Shown: piece after piece, positions 1 to 8,179 of the stretch
How the letters are laid out: every line of letters starts with the position of its first letter
How positions within the stretch are numbered: the first letter of the stretch is position 1
Assembly: GCA_016303235.1 (NCBI GenBank)
Contig: JAEDMB010000006.1
Span: 1 to 27,545 of the forward strand
From: Oscillospiraceae bacterium
Lineage (GTDB): Bacteria > Bacillota > Clostridia > Oscillospirales > Ruminococcaceae
Reading direction: 5' to 3'
Length of the DNA stretch: 27,545 bases
Notes under the pieces: model-generated
Told to the model about the DNA's origin: nothing
The model's input: the letters and a program-made list of their open reading frames with translations, nothing else
The model's database searches: none
Made by a program: the position numbers and the translations under genes

Positions 1-1
1 T

Positions 2-211
2 GAAACAGTCGGAAAAGCTTACAAAGAACCCGAGTTCAAAAAGCCGTCCGCACAGAAAATAAAAATTCCGGAAATAAAAAATAATTCCTATAAAGAACCG
101 CAATTTATAAAATGCGTTCCCGTTAAGGTAGCTGTTCCGGAAAAATCCGAAAATTTTGAAGAAAAATCAGAGGAAATTTTAAAAATAATTCTCGGGAGTA
201 TCAGCCTATGA
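2..211 (+). CDS. C-terminal end of an unidentified protein upstream of essC (partial)
   Basis: An open frame enters from the left edge and runs 69 codons to a TGA whose first bases overlap the ATG of the next gene (ATGA, 4-nt overlap), which indicates translational coupling with the type VII ATPase. The visible part is lysine- and proline-rich, has two similar short motifs (YKEPEFKKP and YKEPQFIK, about 25 residues apart), then an acidic stretch and a short hydrophobic end (EEILKIILGSISL). It shows no recognisable catalytic motif. By position it belongs to the type VII secretion operon, but I do not recognise the family. The true start lies outside the window. Confidence 0.7.
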   Translation, partial: ETVGKAYKEPEFKKPSAQKIKIPEIKNNSYKEPQFIKCVPVKVAVPEKSENFEEKSEEILKIILGSISL

Positions 212-3200
212 AAAACAATGAAATAATGATTACAGTAAAATTCAGTGATAATGCCGAAGAAAATGAATATATCAGATATATATCTTTTCTTGTTCTGAAA
301 GATATTACATTAGGCGAATTTGCTGACGGAATATATTACGGTCTGAAAAAAAGAAAATCCGATGATGATATAAAATGCTTTAAGCTTTTTGAAAAACATA
401 TCAGAAATAAAAATCCGAAATTTATACTGCATTACGCTTTCAAGGATACTGACGAAAACAGCGGAGGAATTATTGATTTTAACGAAAAAAAGAATTTTAC
501 TCTGAAACAGCTCGGAATTGTAACTTCAACCTGTATTTCAGTATCAGATAATGAAACTCCTGATTTTCTTTTTGAAAAAAACAAGGGCAGTTATATAATC
601 AAGGGAAATGATACGGAATACAATATCAGCACAAGAAATATAAATGATATTGAACCGTCTGTTATACAAATTATTCCCGCGGGGGCAAAGCCTAAAAAGA
701 ATATCAAAGATATATTATGGGCAGGCTTAACATCTGTGATTACAATAGGACTCGGTTTTGCTGTACGTTTTCTGATGTCGGGAAAAAATTCGGGATTCGG
801 CACAAATATGATAATGATGTCTGCCGGAATGAGCATAATTTCCTGTATAACTATGCTTGTCAATTCGTTTCATCAGATGAACAAGTCAGATTCCGATGCA
901 AAGGAATGGAAGAAAAACTATGAAAAATACATAAATAAAATTATAAAAAAGATAACGGATTATCAGATTCAGGATATCGTATATTTAAATACTTTATATC
1001 CGCCTGTCGACAGACTTTTTCACAGCGTTGAAAATGCTGACAGCAATATTTTCGGACGTTCTCACAATGACAGCGATTTTATGAAAATTTCCCTCGGCTC
1101 GTCCGAACAGATTGAACCGCTTTTTGAAATAAAGGCTGAAAAAAAAGATAATATTGCCGAAGAAAATATATGGTATAAATTAAAATACGACAATTCAAAT
1201 CCGAATAAATATATACCGTTTGAATTTAAAATTATTTCTGATGAAAAAGACAAGGAATTTAATAATAATCTTCCTTATCTTTCGGATATAGCATATAACT
1301 TTGCAAATAATATATCAAATAATCAGGACAGTCAGGGATTCCGTTATTTAAAAAATTATTCGTCAGATGAAAATACCCGAAAGCTTGAGCCGAGACTTGT
1401 TATGGAACTCAAAAACTGCGGTGCTTTGGGTGTTATTTCCGATGATTATAAAATACTTCAGAATTTTATCCGCCATATAGTATTTGAACTTTCATTCTAT
1501 CATTCTCCGGAAAATATTCAGTTTGTATTTTTCTTTAAAAACAATAAAAACGAAAGCGAAAGAAATCAAATTGCAGGCAATTATAAATATCTCCCCCACG
1601 CCAATGAACTTTTTGAAAATATGTCACAGTTTATTTTTGATGAAAAAAGTGCCGGAGAAGCTTTCAGCCAGCTTTTTAATATTATAAATAAAAGAAGTGA
1701 AAATTCAAAGAATGAGGAATCCGAAAACAGCAAAAGCGATGACAGCAAAAAGGAATCCAGCAAATCAGAACCAAAATATACACAGATTGTCTGTATTTTA
1801 TTCGACAGCTATAATATAAAGGAAACTGCTTTTTCAAGATTTCTTCCCGAAGCTCCGAAACAGGGAGAGGATTTTCAGAATAATCTCGGTCTTTCGTTTA
1901 TTTTCCTTCAGGATTTAAAGGACAAACTGCCGAAATACTGCGGAAATATAATTAATCTGAAACCCGATTCCGGAACATTTCAGAAAAGATATAATATTCT
2001 CAGCCGTGAAATGATTCCGAAAAAAATTAATGATTCCGGCATTTCCGAATCAAAAATATTCACAAATGACTATATTTTTACAGACAGGTCGGAATATGAA
2101 TTTGAAAAGGCTTACAGACAGTTAAGCTCACTGTATTACAAGAGAATATCAGAAAACGGTGAAGTTCCCTCAAAAGTCTCTCTTTTCGATATATGGGATA
2201 TAGATGTAAAGGATACGGAAGAAAACAAAGTTATAGAACAGATAAAGGAACATTGGAATAAATCGGATATAACAAAAGGTCTGAATGTTCCAATCGGCAG
2301 AAATGAAAGAGGACTCACATATCTTGATATGCACCAGAACGGCCACGGCCCTCACGGACTTGTTGCGGGAACGACCGGTTCAGGAAAATCAGAGACGATT
2401 ATAACATACGTTATAGGGTGCTGTATGAAATACAAGCCCGAGGATTTGAATTTTATGCTTATAGATATGAAAGGCGGAGGATTTTCCGACCGTCTCGGAA
2501 AGCTCCCACATCTTGTCGGAAGCGTAACAAATACAACGGGAGAGGCAGAGGGAATATCATCAGAATATATGCTGAAAAGATTTCTTGATGTTCTCAACTA
2601 TGAAGTCAGAAAAAGAGAGAATATTCTCAAAAAGCTTGATACTGATGATATAGATTCCTATATTGATGCAAGAAAGGAAGTTATTCAGTACAGGGAGGAA
2701 ATAAAATCCGGAAAGAAAACTTTTAAGGATATTCAGAAAATTTTCAAAGGCAAAAACAAGGATAACCGTTGCAGTGCCTGCAATCCGGAAAATGATGAAC
2801 CCGAAAATCTTGCACATCTTCTGCTTATCGTTGATGAATTTACCGAGCTGAAACGCTTTTCAACGGACAGCAACGGCATAGATTTCATAAAGGATATAAC
2901 AACTATTGCAAGAATAGGCAGAACTCTCGGATTTCATATCATTCTTGTATCGCAGAATATCGAGGGAGCTATTACGGAAGATATACGTGTAAATTCAAAG
3001 GCAAGAATCTGCCTGAGAGTTGCCACAAAGGGAGCTTCAAAGGATATGCTCGGAACTCCTGTTGCCTCCGACCCTGAAATGCCTTACAACGGCAGAGCTT
3101 ATATGCTTGTAAACGGTCAGCTTGAATATTTTCAGTCTGCATATACAAAGGCTAACAGAAATACTTCCCTTAAAGATGCAGTAGAAATAAAACTCGTTCA

Positions 3201-3426
3201 CGACTGCGGAGCTTATGAAAGTTTCTACAAATCAGATGATGACAACGAAAAAATAAAAAATCAGAAAGATAAAACCGACAAGGACGATACACAGCTTAAT
3301 TATATCATAAATACTATAAATTCATTAGTTGAAAGGGATAAATACAAACTGCCTGAACCTTTATTCTTACAGCCTCTTAAAGCTGATGAAAAATCCGTTA
3401 TTGATACAACAGACTGGGAGAATTAA
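208..3426 (+). CDS. essC: Type VII secretion ATPase EssC/EccC, N-terminal half (EccCa-like)
   Basis: Membrane-anchored FtsK/SpoIIIE-type motor that drives export of WXG100 substrates. Seen in the 1072 residues: a soluble N-terminal part (1-165) whose 'ITLGEFADGIYYGL...FTLKQLGI' pattern resembles the ubiquitin-like YukD/EsaB fold; two membrane helices (about 169-190 and 199-221); a cytoplasmic linker domain with a Ser/Glu/Lys-rich insert near 500-525; then one canonical ATPase with Walker A GTTGSGKSE at 721-729, LIDMKGGGF after it, Walker B LLLIVDEF at 871-878, and the EssC-typical GRAYMLVNG near the end. A CxxC pair (RCSAC) sits between the Walker motifs. Canonical EssC proteins are about 1500 residues with three ATPase domains; this one stops after the first, and the rest is in the next gene 6 nt downstream. 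It overlaps the upstream gene by 4 nt. Confidence 0.93.
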   Translation: MKNNEIMITVKFSDNAEENEYIRYISFLVLKDITLGEFADGIYYGLKKRKSDDDIKCFKLFEKHIRNKNPKFILHYAFKDTDENSGGIIDFNEKKNFTLKQLGIVTSTCISVSDNETPDFLFEKNKGSYIIKGNDTEYNISTRNINDIEPSVIQIIPAGAKPKKNIKDILWAGLTSVITIGLGFAVRFLMSGKNSGFGTNMIMMSAGMSIISCITMLVNSFHQMNKSDSDAKEWKKNYEKYINKIIKKITDYQIQDIVYLNTLYPPVDRLFHSVENADSNIFGRSHNDSDFMKISLGSSEQIEPLFEIKAEKKDNIAEENIWYKLKYDNSNPNKYIPFEFKIISDEKDKEFNNNLPYLSDIAYNFANNISNNQDSQGFRYLKNYSSDENTRKLEPRLVMELKNCGALGVISDDYKILQNFIRHIVFELSFYHSPENIQFVFFFKNNKNESERNQIAGNYKYLPHANELFENMSQFIFDEKSAGEAFSQLFNIINKRSENSKNEESENSKSDDSKKESSKSEPKYTQIVCILFDSYNIKETAFSRFLPEAPKQGEDFQNNLGLSFIFLQDLKDKLPKYCGNIINLKPDSGTFQKRYNILSREMIPKKINDSGISESKIFTNDYIFTDRSEYEFEKAYRQLSSLYYKRISENGEVPSKVSLFDIWDIDVKDTEENKVIEQIKEHWNKSDITKGLNVPIGRNERGLTYLDMHQNGHGPHGLVAGTTGSGKSETIITYVIGCCMKYKPEDLNFMLIDMKGGGFSDRLGKLPHLVGSVTNTTGEAEGISSEYMLKRFLDVLNYEVRKRENILKKLDTDDIDSYIDARKEVIQYREEIKSGKKTFKDIQKIFKGKNKDNRCSACNPENDEPENLAHLLLIVDEFTELKRFSTDSNGIDFIKDITTIARIGRTLGFHIILVSQNIEGAITEDIRVNSKARICLRVATKGASKDMLGTPVASDPEMPYNGRAYMLVNGQLEYFQSAYTKANRNTSLKDAVEIKLVHDCGAYESFYKSDDDNEKIKNQKDKTDKDDTQLNYIINTINSLVERDKYKLPEPLFLQPLKADEKSVIDTTDWEN

Positions 3427-3432
3427 TAAGCT

Positions 3433-5208
3433 ATGGAAAAAATTATTTGCAGAATAGGAAAGTATGATATTCCCGTCATTCAGCAACAGCCTGATTTTAA
3501 CGTTGATTTGCTGAAATCAAATATTATACTCTTTGGTTCGTCACAAAGCGGAAAGACAAATCTTATAAAATTAATTATAAATATTCTCCACAAAAAAATG
3601 AAAATCAGAAATGAACAGATATTTATTCTTGATTTCGGAGGAGCTTTATCCGAATATAAAAATATGCCCCTTGTTTCCGCATATTTTGACAACTCAAATG
3701 AAGAATATGTCAAGCGTGTATTTAAAATTCTCGAAACCAGAATGAAAGATAATACAAAAAAGCTTGGCGGTACAGGATTTTCAAAAACTGAAGAAAGCAG
3801 ACAGCCCGAACATATTACGTTTTTTATTGATAATTTCAACGCTTTTTTAGATGAACCGAGATATTCGGGCTATCAGGAAAAATTTGCAAGAATATGCCGT
3901 GACGGAATTTCAAAAGGCATAAGCATTGTCGTTTCCGCCTCCGAAACAAAGGGCGTTATGAACTATATGAATTATTTTCCGCAGAAAATAGCCGTAAATC
4001 TTACTGATGAAAAATATTCCGAAATTTTCGGAAGAAAGGTCAGCAGTATAGGAAATATTGCCGGAAGAGGTTTCGCAAATATTACCCTTAAGGACGAAAA
4101 GAAAATGAAAGGCATTTTTGATATAAACTGTCCTTATGAAATACACTGCAGTTTTGCGGAAGATATAAATTCTCCGGAATTTAAAAAACATCTTGAAAAT
4201 AAATTTCACGGAAAAACCGTTCTGAAATACAAGGTTTTTCCCTCCGGACTGACGGAGAAAGAATATAATAATCTGACAGGAAAAAGTATTGAAGATGATT
4301 ATAATTCCCTTAAAAACAGTGAGTATAAATATATAGCAGGTCTTGACTATATAGATTTTCAGAAAGTTACAGTTGATTTCAAGGAATCAAGATTTCTTGC
4401 TGTCTATGCGAAAAAGGATTTCGGCAGAAAGGAACTTATAGAAAGAATTACGGAAAGGCTTATGAAATCGGGTAAAAGAAAGCTTGTATTATTCGATGAC
4501 GGTCGTCATCAGCTTGAGGATTTGCATAAAAAATATCCCGATGCTGAATATATATCAAAATTCGATGAAACTGATGTCAGAATAAAGAATAAAGATAAAC
4601 CCAGAATATCAGCCGAATCCCCGATAATGAGCAGAGTAAAACAATCAAATCCCGTTTCAGAATGGATTATTCAAAGAAAAAAGCTTTCGCCTATGCAGTT
4701 ATTCTATAAATATGTTCATGAAAACTGCCTTGATATAGGAAACAATACATCAAAAATATATGCTGACAGTGACTATGTTTCTCCGCAGGAAAGAAGCGAT
4801 AAAATACCTACTGGCTGTATCAATACCGGAAAAGACCCGACTGTATTTGTTATTCAGAGCAAGCTTGCATACAGCACTGTTCCGGAGAATAAAAAGTTTA
4901 TGGAAAATGTTCTGCCTATGCTTGCCGATATTGCTGAAGAAAGAGATTATATATTTATATTTTCCGATGTCAGAAAAATGGCTGACAATACTATGAATGA
5001 CAGATTCAATTCCCTTGTACACTCTGTAATCGTACTTGACAATATTGCGGAATTTGTAAGCGAGAGCGGACAGAAAACCGTACTCAGTGATTTGGATTTG
5101 AATACTTTAAAGGCAGATTATGCAAAATGCGAATTTGGTGACGGATATTATTATGACGTTGAGGCAGATGATTTGAAAAAACTTAAATTTATTCAGGAGG
5201 AGGAATAA
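3433..5208 (+). CDS. EssC C-terminal half with two degenerate ATPase domains (EccCb-like)
   Basis: This 591-residue protein has no transmembrane segment and begins at what would be the second ATPase domain of a full-length EssC. Domain 2 has a Walker A, GSSQSGKTN, at 35-43, but its Walker B is HITFFIDNF (127-135), so the usual catalytic Glu after Asp133 is Asn134. Domain 3 (about 300-591) has lost the P-loop: the equivalent stretch reads AKKDFGRKE at 326-334, with no GKS/T, and KLVLFDDGR follows. Domains 2 and 3 of the EssC family bind substrate and regulate rather than power the motor, so degeneration fits. The 6-nt spacing to the preceding gene suggests co-translation and a 1:1 complex. The final residues QEEE are encoded by the ribosome binding site of the next gene. 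Confidence 0.88.
   Translation: MEKIICRIGKYDIPVIQQQPDFNVDLLKSNIILFGSSQSGKTNLIKLIINILHKKMKIRNEQIFILDFGGALSEYKNMPLVSAYFDNSNEEYVKRVFKILETRMKDNTKKLGGTGFSKTEESRQPEHITFFIDNFNAFLDEPRYSGYQEKFARICRDGISKGISIVVSASETKGVMNYMNYFPQKIAVNLTDEKYSEIFGRKVSSIGNIAGRGFANITLKDEKKMKGIFDINCPYEIHCSFAEDINSPEFKKHLENKFHGKTVLKYKVFPSGLTEKEYNNLTGKSIEDDYNSLKNSEYKYIAGLDYIDFQKVTVDFKESRFLAVYAKKDFGRKELIERITERLMKSGKRKLVLFDDGRHQLEDLHKKYPDAEYISKFDETDVRIKNKDKPRISAESPIMSRVKQSNPVSEWIIQRKKLSPMQLFYKYVHENCLDIGNNTSKIYADSDYVSPQERSDKIPTGCINTGKDPTVFVIQSKLAYSTVPENKKFMENVLPMLADIAEERDYIFIFSDVRKMADNTMNDRFNSLVHSVIVLDNIAEFVSESGQKTVLSDLDLNTLKADYAKCEFGDGYYYDVEADDLKKLKFIQEEE
5195..5203 (+). promoter_or_regulatory. Very strong ribosome binding site for the WXG100 gene
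   Basis: AGGAGGAGG lies inside the last codons of the upstream ATPase gene (its EEE end), 10 nt before the WXG100 ATG. The same arrangement recurs at 5538-5544 (GAGGAGG inside the FEEE end of the WXG100 gene, 8 nt before the next ATG). By comparison, the two ATPase genes have only modest Shine-Dalgarno sequences, which fits a secreted substrate being made in excess over the machine. Confidence 0.75.
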
Positions 5209-5213
5209 TTCAT

Positions 5214-5549
5214 ATGGCTGATGAATTTGTTGTTGACGATACAAAATTCAGGTCTGTTGATTTGTCAAAAATAGGAGCTTTTATTGACAAAGCTCCTGAA
5301 ATGATAAACGAATTTGAGGCAATAAAAAATAAATTCAACAGTATCAACAGGGAACTTCTTAAAGAATGGAACGGCGAGGGTGCTGATGAATATAAATTTG
5401 AGGCAGAAAGCATACTCTCCAAAATAGGAAGCCTTAAAGATGTTCTTGATGAAATTACAGGCGGAACAATCAAGGATTTAAGAGAAACATATTCAAAATT
5501 TGATGAGGATATGGGCATATTCAACGCAAATCCCTTTGAGGAGGAATAA
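5214..5549 (+). CDS. WXG100-family protein (EsxA/ESAT-6-like)
   Basis: A 111-residue acidic, helical protein with the WxG turn W52-N53-G54 between two predicted helices, the hallmark of WXG100 proteins secreted by type VII systems as dimers. After the second helix is Y93-S-K-F-D97, which fits the YxxxD/E export signal recognised by EccC/EssC. The length is near the family norm of about 100. It lies 5 nt after the EssC C-terminal half and 3 nt before the pseudokinase gene. It may be a structural or co-secreted component, or the main substrate; no toxin domain is attached. Confidence 0.92.
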   Translation: MADEFVVDDTKFRSVDLSKIGAFIDKAPEMINEFEAIKNKFNSINRELLKEWNGEGADEYKFEAESILSKIGSLKDVLDEITGGTIKDLRETYSKFDEDMGIFNANPFEEE

Positions 5550-5552
5550 ACA

Positions 5553-7481
5553 ATGCTTTTCTATAAAAATCAGTTTGCATACAGCATTTCGGAACGTATT
5601 TCATTAAGCAGTGAAAGCATTGTTTACAAAGGTACACAGTCCAATAAAAACAACAACAGCACAATAAAATGTATTCTTAAATTCAAGCTGAAAAAAAATT
5701 TCACCGATTTGCAGAAAATTACCGAAATATATGAAATATTAAGAGAAAAATGCTCTATGGCAAGAATAATTGATGTTATAGACAATCTTAAGGATTTTTA
5801 CAGGGAAGAACCGGGCGGAATATGTATTGACAATGAAAATTATTTCTGCATTGCGGAGGAATTTATTGAGGGAAAAACTCTTATAGAATACTGCCTTAAC
5901 TTTAAAAATATCGGCTTTATCAGAGACAACGGGGATTTTTATCCCCAGTGCGATGACGATGTAAAAAAGCGTTGCAGGGACAGTCTGACTTCAAGATTCT
6001 ATCTTGAATATCAGAATCAGATTTGCAGTATTATGATTAAGCTTTGCAGTATATTTGATTTTCTTAAAGAAAAAAATATTTTATACAAAGATATAAAAGC
6101 TGATAATATAATTATAAATAATAATTCCGAAGTTTTTATTATAAATCCTTTAAACGCCGAATATATTAAATTCAATCAGGATTTAATAAAAAGCAATATT
6201 TCTTCTCTGGGTGAAATATTCCGTCTCTGTCTTAATATATTTGACTTGTTAATGGACAGCGAAAACGGTACAAAAAATCTGAACGCAATAATAAACAATA
6301 CTTTTTCATTTGATTCATCAAAAAGGCTTGTGCCGAAATCCTGTCACTATAATTCCGATATATGCAGAATCCTGAAAAAATGCCGTAAAAATTCATATTA
6401 TTCATTTACAAATCTTAAATATGACATTCAGACAGCTGAAAAATCACAGAAAAGCAGAAAATCAAAAATCATATTTCTTTCGGTTTTCCTGATGATACTC
6501 GTTTCAGCCGGAGCATTTTTTATTATTTCAGAAAATAAAAACAAATCCGTTTCAGATTCTGAATCAACAGATGAAATCCCGAAAGAAACCGTAAATATAG
6601 AATATGCCGAAAATCAGGCTCAGGAAATTTTCAATCAGCTTACAAGCGGTGAAATTTCAGAGGAAGATGCTCAGGAACTCCTCTATATGCTTTATAACAA
6701 TACAAACAGCGATAAAATACATAAAATTATTTTCAAGGTCAATGACAGAATAAATTTCAATCTCGGCGAAGAAGATTTTAATGCCGGAAATTATATGGAA
6801 GCTGTTGAGAATTACAGAAAAGTAAGCAATACCGATAAAATAATTTTTGAGAATGCCAAGTCAAAAATAAAGCTCTGCAATGAAAACTATCAGAAAGAAG
6901 AAATACAGAAAATAAAGAATTTAATAACTAACGGCGGAAATTATCAGACTGCCCTCGAAAATATAAAGCCTCTTGCCGATAAATTTCCAGATGATACAGC
7001 TTTTGCAGATGAATGTGAAAATCTTTATTCGGATATACTCAGAGAATGGATAAACAGTCAGAAAAGCAATGAAAATTACTTCGGTGATAACGGAGCAGTA
7101 ATTATTGCATATACATATCAGTTCTTTGACTTTGACGGCGGTATTGATGAACTTAAACAGGAAGGATTTCAATGCGAAAAAAATAAGATTTTTAATATGA
7201 TTAACAGCCAGAGAGAACAGAACGGCTTGCCAAAGCTTGATATTAACGATTCAATGATGACCACTGCACAGAATTGTGCCGATAATTATTTACAGGGTGA
7301 ATCTCCCAATGTAGAATATAATACAGATATTATTGACAGAAATACTGCTGAAGAAATTATGCAGTATCACTATACCGACAGGGTACATACAAGCCCGTTC
7401 CTTGAATCTTCAAAAAATATCGGAATAGGAATAAGCTTTAATCCTGAAAATATGAAATGTGCATGGATTATTCTTACATAA
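5553..7481 (+). CDS. Pseudokinase-TM-extracellular protein with CAP-like end, probable EssB/YukC counterpart
   Basis: This 642-residue protein is the last gene of the type VII operon. Residues 1-300 have a protein-kinase-like layout: a catalytic-loop-like YKDIKADN at 178-185 keeps Asp180 and Asn185, but the DFG position reads NPL (198-200), so the metal-binding Asp is missing and I infer a pseudokinase. One membrane helix spans about 306-326. Outside the membrane is a helical TPR-like stretch (about 355-500). The last 98 residues (545-642) start IFNMINSQREQNGLP and end with KNIGIGI...AWIILT, the pattern of a degenerate CAP/SCP domain lacking its usual histidine/glutamate site. EssB/YukC has a pseudokinase fold, one TM helix and an extracytoplasmic tail but is about 440 residues. 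I infer this is its functional equivalent, enlarged at the C-terminus. Confidence 0.72.
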   Translation: MLFYKNQFAYSISERISLSSESIVYKGTQSNKNNNSTIKCILKFKLKKNFTDLQKITEIYEILREKCSMARIIDVIDNLKDFYREEPGGICIDNENYFCIAEEFIEGKTLIEYCLNFKNIGFIRDNGDFYPQCDDDVKKRCRDSLTSRFYLEYQNQICSIMIKLCSIFDFLKEKNILYKDIKADNIIINNNSEVFIINPLNAEYIKFNQDLIKSNISSLGEIFRLCLNIFDLLMDSENGTKNLNAIINNTFSFDSSKRLVPKSCHYNSDICRILKKCRKNSYYSFTNLKYDIQTAEKSQKSRKSKIIFLSVFLMILVSAGAFFIISENKNKSVSDSESTDEIPKETVNIEYAENQAQEIFNQLTSGEISEEDAQELLYMLYNNTNSDKIHKIIFKVNDRINFNLGEEDFNAGNYMEAVENYRKVSNTDKIIFENAKSKIKLCNENYQKEEIQKIKNLITNGGNYQTALENIKPLADKFPDDTAFADECENLYSDILREWINSQKSNENYFGDNGAVIIAYTYQFFDFDGGIDELKQEGFQCEKNKIFNMINSQREQNGLPKLDINDSMMTTAQNCADNYLQGESPNVEYNTDIIDRNTAEEIMQYHYTDRVHTSPFLESSKNIGIGISFNPENMKCAWIILT

Positions 7482-7485
7482 TATT

Positions 7486-7523
7486 TTACCCCGCTTTTAT
7501 AAACAAAAAAGCGGGGTAATTTT
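7486..7523 (+). terminator. Intrinsic terminator of the type VII operon
   Basis: Arms TTACCCCGCTTTT (7486-7498) and AAAAGCGGGGTAA (7507-7519) form a perfect 13-bp stem, followed by TTTTCTTTT. It sits between the end of the secretion operon and the convergent XRE gene. The symmetric A/T flanks could let it act weakly on the minus strand too. Confidence 0.88.
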
Positions 7524-7526
7524 CTT

Positions 7527-8120
7527 TTAATTTCTTTTTATTCTCTGACGCATAAGTCCGTGATGATTACAGCAGAAATATATAAATCCGTTTCCTCTTA
7601 TGAGAAATCTCGCCTCGGCATTTCCCTCCGGATAGAGCTTGACTGTTTCAATTCTGTTTTCAGTGACATATGCTATAAACGAAATATAATGCTGTTTTGT
7701 CATTTCGTGGGAAACAGTTATATAAAATTCGTTTTCAACGTATTCAACATTGAGTCTGTGTTCGTCATCGGGTTCGCCGGCATTTTCCGGTGTAAGAGTA
7801 ATTCCGCAACAGCTTACAACTGCCTTGCCCATTGAGTGGATAATATTTCCGCATACGGGGCATATGCAGAAATCAGAACGCATCATATTTCCGGAAGTAT
7901 TTTTATTGAAAACGGATTCTCCGGAAAAAAGTTCAATAACAGAAATTCCGAGAGCTGATGCAAGGGGTTCGACAAGCGTTATATCAGGAAATCCCTTTCC
8001 GGTTTCCCAACGTGATACAGCCTTGTCGCTGACACTAATCATATCAGCAAGCTGTGCCTGTGTAATTCCCTTTTTTTCACGCATTTTTTTGATTGTACTG
8101 CCTGTGATGTAAGTATTCAT
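7527..8120 (-). CDS. XRE-family HTH fused to a desulfoferrodoxin / superoxide-reductase-like domain
   Basis: In this 197-residue protein, residues 8-62 are a classic XRE helix-turn-helix (GITQAQLADMISVSDKAVSRWE). Residues 85-105 have the desulforedoxin-type cysteine pattern C87-x2-C90-x13-C104-C105, which in desulfoferrodoxin binds an Fe(Cys)4 centre. Residues 119-190 match the superoxide reductase core: H121, H138-x5-H144 (SHEMTKQHYISFI) and the C184-N-H-H187-G ligand motif. These correspond to the four His and one Cys of the SOR iron site, with the same H-x5-H and C-x2-H spacings. The ATG at 8120 follows an AAGGAGATG site. It is the last gene of a minus-strand run 59 nt after the ABC permease. 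I infer a redox-responsive regulator, or a superoxide reductase that binds DNA; iron could be replaced by another metal. Confidence 0.82.
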   Translation of the reverse strand: MNTYITGSTIKKMREKKGITQAQLADMISVSDKAVSRWETGKGFPDITLVEPLASALGISVIELFSGESVFNKNTSGNMMRSDFCICPVCGNIIHSMGKAVVSCCGITLTPENAGEPDDEHRLNVEYVENEFYITVSHEMTKQHYISFIAYVTENRIETVKLYPEGNAEARFLIRGNGFIYFCCNHHGLMRQRIKRN

Positions 8121-8142
8121 ATAAAATCATCTCCTTGAGATA

Positions 8143-8171
8143 ATCCTATCATGAATTTCAATAATATTCAA
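8143..8171 (-). promoter_or_regulatory. Candidate sigma-A promoter for the XRE-desulfoferrodoxin gene
   Basis: On the minus strand, TTGAAT (8166-8171), a 17-nt spacer and TAGGAT (8143-8148) are seen, with TG one base before the -10 (extended -10). It would start transcription just upstream of the AAGGAG site of the gene at 8120, independently of the ABC operon. Confidence 0.5.
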
Positions 8172-8179
8172 CCTATGAT

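Noticed and set aside
3427..3432. Frameshift or point stop splitting a single essC
   Set aside because: The second part has its own ATG and a new N-terminal beta-strand start before its Walker motif, and the split falls at a domain border, so two genes are more likely.
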